A stretch of DNA of 64,000 bases, taken from the NCBI GenBank assembly GCA_013911885.1, contig JACESI010000010.1, forward strand, positions 25,760 through 89,759. Direction: 5' to 3'. The DNA comes from Hyphomicrobiales bacterium. Its GTDB lineage: Bacteria > Pseudomonadota > Alphaproteobacteria > Rhizobiales > JACESI01. The position numbers and the translations under genes are program-made. A model generated the notes under the pieces. It was not told where the DNA came from. It was given only the letters and a program-made list of their open reading frames with translations, and did not search any database. Positions 20,365 to 29,500 of the stretch are shown here, in pieces. Position 1 is the stretch's first letter. Each line of letters opens with the position of its first letter.

Positions 20365-20931
20365 CTATCCCTTATCGGTGAAGCCCGTCTCGACCGCGGC
20401 GAGGAGAGGGGCGTTGCGATCCTTGTCGGAGAGGGTAATGGCCTCTCGCGCGACTGGCCATTCAATCCCGATTTCAGGATCATCATATCGCACCGACCGG
20501 TCGCAGTCGCGCGCATAAAAAGCGGAGACCTTGTAGAGAAATTCGGTATTTTCCTCAAGCGTTACAAAACCGTGGGCAAAACCCGCCGGAACCAGAACCT
20601 GGTTCCATTTTTCTGCGGACACTTCGATCCCAACCCATTTCTTGAATGTCGGCGAGCTTTGGCGCAGATCAACGAGCACATCATAGACCCGTCCGCGCGT
20701 GACGCGCACGAGCTTTGCCTGCGCAAAGGGCGGCGTCTGGAAATGCAGGCCCCGGAGCACGCCTCTGGCTGAGGAAAACGAATGGTTGTCCTGAACGAAT
20801 TCGGTGGTGATGCCGTTTTCCGCGAAGATCCTGGCGTTATAGGTTTCTGAGAAGAAACCGCGCTCATCGCCAAACTTGTCCGGCAGGATTTCGAAGGCAC
20901 CTTCAAGCCCGAGTGGACGAAATTCCGGCAT
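20365..20931 (-). CDS. rfbC: dTDP-4-dehydrorhamnose 3,5-epimerase
   Basis: 188 residues from ATG 20931, preceded by GAGGAG at a spacing of seven bases; an in-frame TTG five codons earlier has no such site. The cupin-fold blocks [31 protein letters not shown] (with the catalytic His) and [14 protein letters not shown] are those of RmlC. It epimerises C3 and C5 of the dehydratase product. Its start lies inside the end of rfbA (29-base overlap). Confidence 0.95.
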   Translation of the reverse strand: MPEFRPLGLEGAFEILPDKFGDERGFFSETYNARIFAENGITTEFVQDNHSFSSARGVLRGLHFQTPPFAQAKLVRVTRGRVYDVLVDLRQSSPTFKKWVGIEVSAEKWNQVLVPAGFAHGFVTLEENTEFLYKVSAFYARDCDRSVRYDDPEIGIEWPVAREAITLSDKDRNAPLLAAVETGFTDKG

Positions 20932-21805
20932 GGGACAGCTCCTCAATACGCTTGATCAGATATTGGCCATAAGGAGATTTGGCAAGGGCGGTCGCCTGTT
21001 TTAACACATGATCGGCGCTGACCCAGCCATTGCCGAAGGCGATTTCCTCAAGACAGGCAATCTTGATGCCCTGCCGATGTTCGATGGTACGAACGAAGGA
21101 CGCGGCCTCATGCATGGAATCCACCGTTCCCGTATCGAGCCATGCATAGCCGCGCCCGAAGGTGGCAACACGCAGATCGCCACGCCTGAGATAAGCAAGA
21201 TTGACATCCGTGATTTCAAGTTCACCGCGTCTCGACGGCCTGATCGACGCGGCAATGTCGAGAACATCGTTGTCATAGAAATAAAGCCCGGTCACCGCCC
21301 AGTTCGATTTCGGATTTTCCGGCTTTTCCTCGATCGTGAGCGCCTGACTGGTGGCAGGATCGAAGCTCACCACGCCGTAACGCTCCGGATCGGCGACGTG
21401 ATAGGCGAAGACGGTGGCGCCGGACGTCTGGGCAATCGCTTCCTTGCAAAGCTCAGGAATGCCCGCGCCATAATAGATATTATCACCCAGAATGAGCGCG
21501 CAGCTCTCATCGCCGACAAAATCGCGGCCGATGATGAAGGCTTCCGCCAATCCGTTCGGCTGGGGCTGCTCGGCATAAGAAAGCTGCATGCCATAGGCCG
21601 AACCGTCGCCGAGCAGGGCCTGGAACACCGGCAGATCGCGGGGCGTCGAGATGATCAGGATATCACGTATCCCCGCAAGCATGAGCACGCTCAGCGGATA
21701 ATAGATCATCGGCTTGTCATAGACCGGCAGGATCTGCTTCGAGACCGCCGTCGTCAGCGGATGAAGCCGCGTACCGCTGCCACCGGCAAGAATGATGCCT
21801 TTCAT
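20903..21805 (-). CDS. rfbA: Glucose-1-phosphate thymidylyltransferase
   Basis: 300 residues from ATG 21805, chosen because AGGAG lies six bases upstream and the protein then begins directly with the family's [18 protein letters not shown] nucleotide-binding motif. Other blocks are [30 protein letters not shown] and [21 protein letters not shown]. It makes dTDP-glucose from dTTP and glucose-1-P. It is the first gene of rfbACBD. Upstream DNA (to ~22080) has no recognised gene. Confidence 0.95.
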   Translation of the reverse strand: MKGIILAGGSGTRLHPLTTAVSKQILPVYDKPMIYYPLSVLMLAGIRDILIISTPRDLPVFQALLGDGSAYGMQLSYAEQPQPNGLAEAFIIGRDFVGDESCALILGDNIYYGAGIPELCKEAIAQTSGATVFAYHVADPERYGVVSFDPATSQALTIEEKPENPKSNWAVTGLYFYDNDVLDIAASIRPSRRGELEITDVNLAYLRRGDLRVATFGRGYAWLDTGTVDSMHEAASFVRTIEHRQGIKIACLEEIAFGNGWVSADHVLKQATALAKSPYGQYLIKRIEELSHAGISSTRA

Positions 21806-22084
21806 GGGGTCTCCTAACACGCTGCTATCTGCGCCGGCACAAAAGAGCACAAAGAGCGATGATTGCAAGACCGTGTGTGAATTTTGTCTATCGATGCAGT
21901 GGGCTTTTTGCCGGTGAGATCGATGTGGATCATGTCGGTCAAATCAAAGGTGAAACGATGGGCAATCGACAAACAGAATACGGCTGCTGATGGTTGGCAG
22001 ACATGGCCTATCGTTTGCAAAAAGAACGAGAATTGGCTGGAGTCGAAGATGATGAAGAGCCAAATCCATCGTCGCAAAAGCAAG
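21806..22084. other. Upstream region of rfbA, no supported gene
   Basis: About 280 bases. A frame runs into the downstream ABC ATPase fragment, but its encoded residues have no ABC character, so the boundary near 22085 is likely a breakpoint. On the minus strand there is a short stretch encoding [15 protein letters not shown] that vaguely recalls transposase core sequence; this is too weak to call. Confidence 0.35.
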
Positions 22085-22432
22085 GACCTGCCGGACATTA
22101 TCGCCGATGTGGAAGACTTTGCTGAACTCGGCCCTTTTCTCGATATGCCGATGCACACCTATTCGGCGGGCATGCGCGCGCGCCTTGCCTTCGGCATTGC
22201 AACCGCCTTCCACCATGACATATTGATCCTTGACGAATGGCTTGGTGCCGGGGACAAGGCCATGCAAGACAAAGCAGCAGAACGGATGCAAGGCTTTGTC
22301 AAAGGAGCTGCAATCACCGTACTGGCGAGCCACTCGACGCATCTGCTAGAGCGCGCGTGCAGGCTTGGGCTGGTGCTGGAGCATGGCAAGCCCGAATTCT
22401 TGGGATCGATCAAGGAAGCGATCTTCCATTAA
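22085..22432 (+). pseudogene. C-terminal fragment of an O-antigen ABC exporter ATPase (Wzt-like)
   Basis: About 115 codons keep the second half of an ABC ATPase: the signature YSAGMRARLAFGIATAF, Walker B ILILDEWLGAGD with the D-loop, and an H-loop LASHST. Walker A and the whole first half are missing; the preceding codons in this frame are unrelated. The LDEWLGAGD variant and the preceding FAELGPFLDMPMHTYSAG block are typical of Wzt/RfbE exporters. It is therefore a remnant of a former O-antigen or capsule exporter, not a working transporter. It lies next to a truncated recombinase. Confidence 0.75.
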
Positions 22433-22484
22433 ACATAACGCGGTTGCAAACAGCTTCTTCACTCTGCACGAAGACGAATGCATC

Positions 22485-22868
22485 CTAAGAAGAACCTATC
22501 GCACCGCAGGTAACGTACTGCATGACCCAAGATTTTTCGAACTGGATGTTGACCGGCACCTGGAGACCTCCGGCTGGCGTTCGGGCATAGGCAATACGTT
22601 CCGGTATCTCATGATGGTCAAGCGTGACGCCATAGAAAAAGCGGAGGGCGCAGACTGTCTGGTTAAGAGCTTGCCATGAAATGCCCGATGACACCAGATG
22701 CACCTGAAAGGCCCGGACATCTTCCAGCCCGAGGCGGTCAGGCGATCGGCCGAAATACCACGAAAACTTCGTCACTGCATGAAGGTAGGAACGCTGTGTC
22801 GCAGGCGACAAATTGCGGATCGTCATGTCATCGATCATCCGCCGGCGCAGGGGGCTCATCTCGGTCAT
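22485..22868 (-). pseudogene. Truncated tyrosine recombinase/integrase (N-terminal part)
   Basis: The frame begins at ATG 22868 with AGGAG six bases before it. Residues ~1-85 match the SAM-like core-binding domain of tyrosine recombinases found with IS91-type elements (MIDDMTIRNLSPATQRSYL, then FQVHLVSSGISWQALNQ and FFYGVTL). After about residue 95 the similarity stops and the frame ends without the catalytic R-H-R-Y domain. It is thus a 3'-truncated, inactive remnant. Its position between the ABC ATPase fragment and lower-GC sulfotransferase genes marks a recombination scar. Confidence 0.7.
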
Positions 22869-23014
22869 CGTCATCTCCTGTTTGACGGTTGGGAAACAAC
22901 CCAATCCTTCAAAACAGCAGAGATATTGGCAAATCAGCCCCCATATGCCGCAGTAGCGGCTTCGTTCAATCCCGAATCTCAAAAGCTGCGACACGCTCTA
23001 GTTGATTGGTTGCG

Positions 23015-23992
23015 CTACAGCTGGCGAATAGCGGCCTCGGGCGTCATGCCTCGGTAGATCGAAGCGCCAACGACGTCCCTTTTCTTACGCGCAACGGCAA
23101 ATATCATGGTGGGCTTGATAGCACCCGTCTCGAGCATTGCATCGTTCATCGTGGCAATCGTATCGAACCATGCCATGTCGACACTACTCTCGGGGTCGAA
23201 GTTATGTCCGAAATCGCGCTCGATGAAGATATCCACGAACCCGCCAGTTCCAAGGAAACTTTCAAACGAGAACCGGTCACAGAGAAGCGGGAGAATGTCT
23301 TGAGCCCGGATGCCTTCAAAGCCAGATTTCGAACAGTCCCAATTTACATACGGGTCCACCAGCTTCGATGATTGGTGATTGTACTTATATTTCTCCGGCA
23401 GGATGGCCCAAAGCCGTTCAAGCGGCTCCAGTGTTTCAGGCCAGCGCATGTGGCCATTTCTGCCTATCATGTCTACGATTGGGAAAACGCCGTCTTCCTC
23501 AAGATTCCGGTCGATAAAGTCAAACATGCGCTCAAGCTCTACGATATGGTGGAGCGTGTGTTGCGCCATCACGCCAGAGAAAGGTTCATCGGGCTCCCAC
23601 GCGTTCACATCCACGATCAGGAACTCGAAATAGTCGGAAAGCCCCTTCTCTGCCACCAATTTACGAGCCCGGTCCAGGCGCACCTCTGCCAGTTCCGTTG
23701 AGAGAAACTTAAAACCGGCGAACCCTTTGCTCAGCATTTTCTCGGCTATGGCAACCTCAACCTGCCCGTCGCCGGAACCAATGCTTAGAATCCGACCACT
23801 GCCCTTTTCTGCAGCTGCAATGAACGATCTGGCATAGACATCATAAAATGCCCTCTCGCCAAACACTTCCTGCACCTTTGGAACCAAATAGCGCTGCGTC
23901 CAGTACTGGAAGACTTTGGGTAGCCCCTTCATGGCGGCCTTGTTGGCATATTGGAGCTTCTGTTGCTCTACTCGCCGCTGATACTCGTCCAT
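23015..23992 (-). CDS. Class I SAM-dependent methyltransferase
   Basis: About 325 residues from ATG 23992, eleven bases after the sulfotransferase stop; the open frame extends 22 codons into that gene. Motif I is GRILSIGSGDGQVEVAIAEK, followed by an acidic FLSTELAEVRLDRAR segment and a GVMAQHTLHHIVELERMF block, which places it in the Methyltransf_11/23 group. Base composition is lower in GC than the flanking rfb and katG genes. The likely job is methylation of a sugar or lipid in the polysaccharide locus. The acceptor is unknown. Confidence 0.8.
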   Translation of the reverse strand: MDEYQRRVEQQKLQYANKAAMKGLPKVFQYWTQRYLVPKVQEVFGERAFYDVYARSFIAAAEKGSGRILSIGSGDGQVEVAIAEKMLSKGFAGFKFLSTELAEVRLDRARKLVAEKGLSDYFEFLIVDVNAWEPDEPFSGVMAQHTLHHIVELERMFDFIDRNLEEDGVFPIVDMIGRNGHMRWPETLEPLERLWAILPEKYKYNHQSSKLVDPYVNWDCSKSGFEGIRAQDILPLLCDRFSFESFLGTGGFVDIFIERDFGHNFDPESSVDMAWFDTIATMNDAMLETGAIKPTMIFAVARKKRDVVGASIYRGMTPEAAIRQL

Positions 23993-24002
23993 TGTTATGA
24001 AC

Positions 24003-24803
24003 CTATGAAAGACGTCCCGCGAGGCCGGCGCGCCGAAGCCCGTCAACAAGATCGTCAAAATTGAGAACCAGCGCCCGGCTGTCCTTTATGATCTTCTTGA
24101 TGCCGGTCTCCAGCGGACGGATCGGAACGCCCAAGAAGTTCAAGGTTTCGGCCCTGTGCTCGTCTTTTTCGACAAGATTTTCATAAACTACTTTGATCGA
24201 TCGGTGACCGCCGTATAGCTCAATCGATTGCTTTTCACGAGCCACGACCTCCCGGCAATATTCAATAGCGTGGTCAATATCCGCCTTGAAGGGTTGCATC
24301 TTGGGCCGCTGATCCTCTGAATGAATCAGTGTCACCCCCGTTTGATTAAGGACCATCCAGTGCGAAATGTATTGATCGACCAAGTTGCGGCGCATCAGGT
24401 GTATAACCTTGATGTCCGTGTCGCCAACCAGAGCGTCAGTGTAAGCCCTGAAATCTGGGTTGAACGCTTCGTCGGTCTTAAACTTGAACCCCGAAATTTT
24501 ACGATCCTGTGAATCAAACAAGATACTTTGTATGAACCGTTCCGGTCTCTCCATCATCTCCCGGCCAAGTTTCGCCTCGTACTCCGGGTCTGCCTTCCTC
24601 TTTCGATTGTACGACCCGAAAATCATTCCTGGGCTCCCCGTCATCGTCAGTGATTCACCGTGAACCATAATGTCGGGATGGGACCGAAGCAGCGTCAAAA
24701 GAAACGTACTACCCGTCCGGGCCGCTGACGAGATGATAAATTTTGTGTCGCGCAAATAAATCACAGCAGATGCACTTTTTTCTCTCAGAAAGGAATTAGC
24801 CAA
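24003..24803 (-). CDS. Sulfotransferase family protein
   Basis: 266 residues. The N-terminal FIISSAARTGSTFLLTLLRSHP is the PAPS 5'-phosphosulfate loop of sulfotransferases. A later KVIHLMRRNLVDQYISH block fits the 3'-phosphate binding segment with Arg and Ser-type residues. It would transfer sulfate from PAPS to a hydroxyl, probably on a sugar or lipid given the neighbours. It is followed directly by the methyltransferase gene. Codon use is less GC-rich than the rfb genes, in line with acquisition. Genes for PAPS synthesis are not in this window. Confidence 0.85.
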   Translation of the reverse strand: MANSFLREKSASAVIYLRDTKFIISSAARTGSTFLLTLLRSHPDIMVHGESLTMTGSPGMIFGSYNRKRKADPEYEAKLGREMMERPERFIQSILFDSQDRKISGFKFKTDEAFNPDFRAYTDALVGDTDIKVIHLMRRNLVDQYISHWMVLNQTGVTLIHSEDQRPKMQPFKADIDHAIEYCREVVAREKQSIELYGGHRSIKVVYENLVEKDEHRAETLNFLGVPIRPLETGIKKIIKDSRALVLNFDDLVDGLRRAGLAGRLS

Positions 24804-24970
24804 GGCTATCTAATCGTCTTACTCGATCATATTGAACTCAAAATGGACACACCCGACCGCGGCGATCCCACTACGGCAATTCGCCGTTGCATGAAACGCT
24901 ATTAGCATTGGTCCGGTCCATTGGCAATGTCGACGCGTAGCTATAAGGTGACTCCTGTAGCGAGGATCAA

Positions 24971-25288
24971 ATGAGACCAGAATATATAATCGTTGATGAG
25001 ATCGGCCCCGGAGTCGTGGCCATCGAGATAGTGCGTGGTGAATTTGGAGAACCCGTCGCTCGCGCGAGCTTTCAAAGCTATGAATGGCGTGAGATGAGGA
25101 TCGATCCGCCCCATTGTGAGTTTGGTCCGCCAAATGTCGCATTCATGTACGCCTACAATCTTCATCGTGAGAATGCGGCGGATTTGACGCAGATTGTTGT
25201 TAAGATCGAAGACATAAGTCTATGGAACAGCGAGTGGGGTGAATTGACCATCTCTCCGTTACCTACGTCAGGGTCCAAGTGCCAATAG
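24971..25288 (+). CDS. Hypothetical protein, 105 residues
   Basis: An open frame with GAGGA six bases before its ATG. The protein has mixed composition (Ile, Val, Glu, Arg), no membrane segment, no signal peptide and no motif I recognise. It lies alone in the ~620-base gap between two sulfotransferase genes on the opposite strand, and its end overlaps a broken coding tail on the other strand. It could be a genuine small gene or chance; composition and ribosome site favour it only slightly. Confidence 0.35.
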   Translation: MRPEYIIVDEIGPGVVAIEIVRGEFGEPVARASFQSYEWREMRIDPPHCEFGPPNVAFMYAYNLHRENAADLTQIVVKIEDISLWNSEWGELTISPLPTSGSKCQ

Positions 25289-25443
25289 TGCTGTCTGCAA
25301 TCCAAGCGCTAGAGCTGATCGCAGTCAACCAAAGCATGTTACCGACTGTGGTGGAGGTCGCGGTACGCACGCCGCCCGTAACAGAACCCGCGACGCGGAT
25401 TGCCGCGCCACTGGCAGCAACGACATTCAGGATAGGGATGGCG
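25263..25443 (-). pseudogene. C-terminal remnant of an unknown Gly/Ser/Thr-rich protein
   Basis: On the minus strand a frame with no start of its own encodes about 58 residues ending in a TAG at 25263-25265, including VAIPILNVVAASGAAIRVAG and a final segment with NMLWLTAISSSAWIADS. The regular, protein-like composition and the ending in WTLT resemble the tail end of a beta-rich structural or secreted protein. It is cut at its 5' side by a stop close to the end of the upstream sulfotransferase gene. I read it as the surviving 3' end of a gene disrupted by rearrangement. Confidence 0.35.
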
Positions 25444-26473
25444 ACCGGGCGTCATCGCCGAGACGAAAGAGAGCTTCCCCATGCTCGCTCATCTGTTCGC
25501 CGACGGCGGCTATGGAGGGGACAAACTGGAAAACGCCATGCAGAACATGGATGGACCCACCATCGAGATCGTCAAGCGGCCCAATGGCGCAACGGGCTTC
25601 GTCGTCATCGTAGTAGGCGGCATCGAAGCCGTGCACTGCACGAATCGGCTTGGTCAGGTGCCAGATCAGGGCCGCGTCGCGTATGCCCATGGCGGCCCAA
25701 GGCGCTCCCCGTCCTTTGGGGCGCACCGAGTTTGCTGCCGCAGCGATCGCCGTGTCGTCGCGATGCAAACCTACAGCGTCGAACAGCGTTGTGACAGTTT
25801 CCTCAGAAGCCGCAATCAAATTGTCGTAAGTTACGATCTGTGTGTTGCCGGCCATCGCGGCCGCACGGATGGCTCTCGCATACTGCGTGTAGAGACCGAT
25901 CAATCCGATGGTCTCCTGCCGGAACGGGGAAGCATAGGTGTCCTCGGCATTCTCGCCGCGCCGGATCATAGAGTTAATTACCGCATAGGGCTCACGCAGC
26001 AACGAAAACGTCCCCTTGTCGGCCAAACTTGCAAACTGCTGGAAGGCGTAGACATTTGGCGGCGACTTTTCGCCGATCACCGCCTTCCCGGTGCGCGCCT
26101 TGATGTGGTCACCGAACAAGCCCATGCAAGCCCGACAGAGCGCCGCCCCATAGAGACCGCTTTCCAGCAGGCCGAGGATCTTTGTGTTCACCAGTGCAAC
26201 ATCGGCTTCGTCGAAAAGCAGCCATTTGGCATTGGCGCCGCGCGACACGCTGAAACGAGGCATCTCGATCAGCACACTGGTGTTTTGGGAGTGCAGTATC
26301 TTCTCTGCACTTTTCAACGCCCCTTTTGGCGTCGGTTTATCCGGGGCGAACTCCATCATAAGCGGCAGCAAATGGCTTTCTGCAGCGTAGCAGGAGGTAT
26401 CAGGATGAAAGTTGAACAATTGAGCGACTGCCGTGGTGCCGCCGCGGGGCATTCCACCCACCAAAAAATCCAT
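25427..26473 (-). CDS. Sulfotransferase family protein
   Basis: About 348 residues from ATG 26473, where family similarity starts with MDFLVGGMPRGGTTAVAQLF, the PAPS-binding loop. An in-frame GTG at 26521 and a start at 26599 overlapping the upstream gene are alternatives. The 3'-phosphate-binding block is FSLLREPYAVINSMIRRG. The C-terminal ~80 residues have no recognised domain. It follows the hddC-gmhB fusion and is probably the last gene of the heptose operon, which suggests it sulfates a heptose-containing glycan. That acceptor is inferred. Confidence 0.82.
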   Translation of the reverse strand: MDFLVGGMPRGGTTAVAQLFNFHPDTSCYAAESHLLPLMMEFAPDKPTPKGALKSAEKILHSQNTSVLIEMPRFSVSRGANAKWLLFDEADVALVNTKILGLLESGLYGAALCRACMGLFGDHIKARTGKAVIGEKSPPNVYAFQQFASLADKGTFSLLREPYAVINSMIRRGENAEDTYASPFRQETIGLIGLYTQYARAIRAAAMAGNTQIVTYDNLIAASEETVTTLFDAVGLHRDDTAIAAAANSVRPKGRGAPWAAMGIRDAALIWHLTKPIRAVHGFDAAYYDDDEARCAIGPLDDLDGGSIHVLHGVFQFVPSIAAVGEQMSEHGEALFRLGDDARSPSLS

Positions 26474-26544
26474 GTATTCCCAATCTACTTGAACCGAAAG
26501 CGGTGTGCCGGATGTTGCCACATCCTGTTGCTGGCGGCCTCGGA

Positions 26545-27777
26545 TTATCGTTGCTGTAGCATCGATGAGACCAACACGGCCAGCGCCTGACCTTCCCACA
26601 ATACACTCCGAACACCGGCCGCAACGCCAGCATCGACATCCATCTGACTGTCCCCGATCATCAAACTGTGAGACGCATCCACATACCAGCGAACAATCAG
26701 GTCCTCAAGCATTTTCGGTCCTGGCTTGCGGTAGGGAGAGGCGAATGCAAAGTTTGGATCGCGGCCTTCCGGATGAAACGGGCAGTAGCGGAAGTCGTCG
26801 ATATGCGCACCGTGCGCGAACAACTGCTCGTTCATCCAGCGGTGCAATTTTTCAACATCCGCCGTTCCGTAGTAGCCGTGCGCAACGCCCGCCTGGTTGG
26901 TGACGACGAACACCAGATAACCGGCGTCATTGCACGCGCGGATTGCGTCGATGGCGCCTTCCATCCATTCGAATTCCGCTATCTTGTGCGTATATCCTGC
27001 GTCCTTGTTGAGAGTGCCATCTCGGTCGAAGAACACTGCCGGGCGGTGCAGTTGCTGCGGGATGGCGGTATGGGCAACTACGTAATCTTCAGGTATGCCG
27101 ATATCAAGCATGAAACCGTCAAAAATACGCGCACGCATGAGGCCAGCGGCGGCAATCATTGGAAAGACGTCGCGCTCGATCGAGCAGGGCTTCTGCCGGA
27201 TGTGCTCGAGGATAGCTTTGCTCAGCCAGTAGATACCGCCGTTGACGAGACCTGGCCCCGGCCGCTCCGGGCGCTCGCGAAAGGCGGTAATGTCGCAACC
27301 ATCAAGTTCGACAACGCCGCTACGGCTGGCATCGGCCAGCGTCTTCAGGGCGATCGTCGCCAACATCGGTCGCTCCGGCCGTTCGCTGGCCGCAGCGACA
27401 AGGCTCAGGTAATTGATGTCGAACAGACTGTCACCATTCATCATCAGAAAGTGCTCGTCGAGTAGCTCGTGCGCCAGTGTCAGCGCCCCGCCAGTACCGG
27501 CTGGTTCTCTCTCGATGACGACGTGAATGCGTGCGTCGAGATGCGGTAGCGGATTGCTGCCGCCGCAGTAGCGGTGCCAAATCAGGTCACCTCGGAAGCC
27601 TGCCAACAGGATGAACTCGTTGAAGCCGAAGCGGGCGACATTCTCGATCAGGATGTCAAGAAACGGCCGCCCGTTGACCGGTAGCATTGGCTTGGGCGTG
27701 TCCTGGGTTAGCGCGCCGAGCCGTGTGCCAAAACCGCCACACAGGATCACGCATTGGCGCTTCTGACATGGTTTCAT
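26545..27777 (-). CDS. Fused heptose-1-phosphate guanylyltransferase and heptose-1,7-bisphosphate phosphatase
   Basis: 410 residues. Residues ~1-235 are a sugar-1-phosphate nucleotidyltransferase (CVILCGGFGTRLGALTQDTPKPMLPV, later MMNGDSLFDINY) of the HddC type. Residues ~240-400 are a HAD-IIIA phosphatase of the GmhB type with the nucleophile motif VFFDRDGTLN and VVTNQAGVAHG. Together they would dephosphorylate D-glycero-D-manno-heptose 1,7-bisphosphate and form GDP-heptose. The usual GmhB zinc loop has a CxH and a CxC pair; here CPFH is present but the second pair is replaced by FASPYRKP. It lies between gmhA and a sulfotransferase gene. Confidence 0.88.
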   Translation of the reverse strand: MKPCQKRQCVILCGGFGTRLGALTQDTPKPMLPVNGRPFLDILIENVARFGFNEFILLAGFRGDLIWHRYCGGSNPLPHLDARIHVVIEREPAGTGGALTLAHELLDEHFLMMNGDSLFDINYLSLVAAASERPERPMLATIALKTLADASRSGVVELDGCDITAFRERPERPGPGLVNGGIYWLSKAILEHIRQKPCSIERDVFPMIAAAGLMRARIFDGFMLDIGIPEDYVVAHTAIPQQLHRPAVFFDRDGTLNKDAGYTHKIAEFEWMEGAIDAIRACNDAGYLVFVVTNQAGVAHGYYGTADVEKLHRWMNEQLFAHGAHIDDFRYCPFHPEGRDPNFAFASPYRKPGPKMLEDLIVRWYVDASHSLMIGDSQMDVDAGVAAGVRSVLWEGQALAVLVSSMLQQR

Positions 27778-27825
27778 TACTCTCGGTCCTGCCGCTCCGT
27801 TGGCGTTCGCTTTTTGCCTCTCGTT

Positions 27826-28419
27826 TTAGGCATTGCCGCACAATTCCTGCTCAATGAGGTCGCAGAGGATGTGGCCGACGGTGATGTGCACCTGCTGGAT
27901 GAGCGGCGTCTTGTCGGAAGGTACCTTTATCACTGTATCGCAGAGTGTCGCCATGTCGCCGCCCGTCGCACCGGTTAAACCGATGCAGCGTACGCCCTGC
28001 CGCCGCGCCACGTCGAGCGCGGCGATGATGTTCTTCGAGCGACCCGATGTGGAAATACCGATAAAGACGTCTCCAGGGCGGCCGAGCGCTTCCAATTGCC
28101 GGGCGAAGACCTGATCGAAGGCGTAGTCATTGGCGATGGCGGTCAACGTCGAGCTGTCGGTGGTGAGGGCGATGCCCGGCAATGGCCGGCGGTCGAAATT
28201 GAACCGGCAGAGAAATTCGCCAGCGAGATGCTGAGCGTCACCAGCGCTGCCGCCATTGCCGGCAAACAGCACCTTGCCGCCGCTCTGCAGACTATCGATG
28301 CAGATCGCCGCTGCCGCCTCCAGTGACCGCCCCAGCTCTGCGCTGCCTGCGGCGGCGGTCATCACCGCGACGGATTCGTCTAGGATACGCGCAATAACTT
28401 GATGCCTGGAACTGGCCAC
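27826..28419 (-). CDS. gmhA: Sedoheptulose-7-phosphate isomerase (SIS domain)
   Basis: 197 residues from GTG 28419, preceded by GGGAG at eight bases; it overlaps the end of hddA by 40 bases. A longer open frame exists but lies inside hddA. The SIS-domain blocks GGKVLFAGNGGSAGDAQHLAGEF, DVFIGISTSGRSKNIIAAL and a C-terminal HITVGHILCDLIE with the catalytic His match GmhA. It converts sedoheptulose-7-P to D-glycero-D-manno-heptose-7-P, the entry step of GDP-heptose synthesis encoded here. Confidence 0.93.
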   Translation of the reverse strand: MASSRHQVIARILDESVAVMTAAAGSAELGRSLEAAAAICIDSLQSGGKVLFAGNGGSAGDAQHLAGEFLCRFNFDRRPLPGIALTTDSSTLTAIANDYAFDQVFARQLEALGRPGDVFIGISTSGRSKNIIAALDVARRQGVRCIGLTGATGGDMATLCDTVIKVPSDKTPLIQQVHITVGHILCDLIEQELCGNA

Positions 28420-29438
28420 GAGATCGCTCCCTTTTGTGTGAATTGACAGTTGGAAGGCGCCGCACCACCTTCTCTGAGAGCCGCCTTTAGATGTTGCCGG
28501 TTGGTCGGATCGGTCAAGAACATCATGAAACCACCACCACCAGCGCCCGACACCTTGCCGGCCCATGCGCCAGCCTCCATTGCAAGCCTGTAGAGTTCAT
28601 CGATATGAGCATTGGATACTGAGTTAGCCGAAAGCTTCTTGGCGTTCCAGCTGTCAGCGAGGATTTCTGCCATCTGACGGATGTCTCCAGCGAGCAATGC
28701 CTGCTTCATTTTTTGCGCATCCATTTTAATCTGGTGGAGAGCGGCCAACGATTTGATATTTTTGCTGGCCATTGCGCTCGACTGCTCATCGATGATTGCC
28801 GCACTATCGCGTGATATGCCGGTGAAGCAGATAACCAGTGAGGCCTCGAATTCATGGAGGATGCGGTCAGCCACCCTAAGCGGGTTGACGATCACGCGAT
28901 CCGTCGGCAGGAACTCCATGTAGTTGATGCCGCCGAAGGTCGCAGCATACTGGTCCTGGCGCCCGCCATTGAGGGCAAGGTCGATGCGCTCAATTTCGTA
29001 GGCGAGGTGAGCGACGTCGTACGCGCCGAGTGGCAGGTCTAGATAGGCGCCAAAAGCCTCCACCATCGCGACGACAAGCGCCGAGGAGGAGCCGAGCCCG
29101 GAGCCAGCCGGCGCGTCGACACCGGTGCTGATGGTCAGCGGCAGCGGCCTGCCGCCATTGAATTCGCGCACGATGCGATTGTAGACGCCGCGATGGATGC
29201 GCAGCCCCGCGTCAATCGGCAGCTCGGCGTCAAGCGGCAGCAGTTCGCGCTTCTCCAGGTCGGTGGCGACGAACTCGATCTGATCGTCCTCGCGCTCCAT
29301 GATGGTGGCGTGCGCATAGCGGTCGATGGTGACGTTGAGGATGGCGCCGCCGAACTCGTCGCAATAGGGGGATACGTCGGTGCCACCGCCAGCGAGACCC
29401 AGCCGCAATGGTGCCCTTGAACGAACGCCCGGTAACAT
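28380..29438 (-). CDS. hddA: D-glycero-D-manno-heptose-7-phosphate 1-kinase (GHMP family)
   Basis: 352 residues. The N-terminal RAPLRLGLAGGGTDVSPYCDEFGG is the substrate-side motif of HddA-type kinases. The ATP-binding GHMP motif is VDAPAGSGLGSSSALVVAMVEAF (about residues 113-135), and the C-terminal KVSGAGGGGFMMFL is motif 3. AGGAG lies upstream of ATG. It phosphorylates the C1 of heptose-7-P to the 1,7-bisphosphate. With gmhA and hddC-gmhB it completes GDP-D-glycero-alpha-D-manno-heptose synthesis, used in S-layer and capsular glycans rather than in ADP-heptose LPS core. Confidence 0.93.
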   Translation of the reverse strand: MLPGVRSRAPLRLGLAGGGTDVSPYCDEFGGAILNVTIDRYAHATIMEREDDQIEFVATDLEKRELLPLDAELPIDAGLRIHRGVYNRIVREFNGGRPLPLTISTGVDAPAGSGLGSSSALVVAMVEAFGAYLDLPLGAYDVAHLAYEIERIDLALNGGRQDQYAATFGGINYMEFLPTDRVIVNPLRVADRILHEFEASLVICFTGISRDSAAIIDEQSSAMASKNIKSLAALHQIKMDAQKMKQALLAGDIRQMAEILADSWNAKKLSANSVSNAHIDELYRLAMEAGAWAGKVSGAGGGGFMMFLTDPTNRQHLKAALREGGAAPSNCQFTQKGAISWPVPGIKLLRVS

Positions 29439-29500
29439 GGAACTAGTATCTCCTTGAAGCTGATTTGAAGGTAACCACAGTCATCATGTGCAGCAGGACG

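Noticed and set aside
19480..20772. 430-codon plus-strand frame opposite rfbB and rfbC
   Set aside because: Both rfb genes are unambiguous on the minus strand. The antisense frame is charged and motif-free.
21814..22158. Transposase on the minus strand upstream of rfbA
   Set aside because: Only a short stretch recalls transposase sequence and no catalytic residues or terminal repeats are visible.
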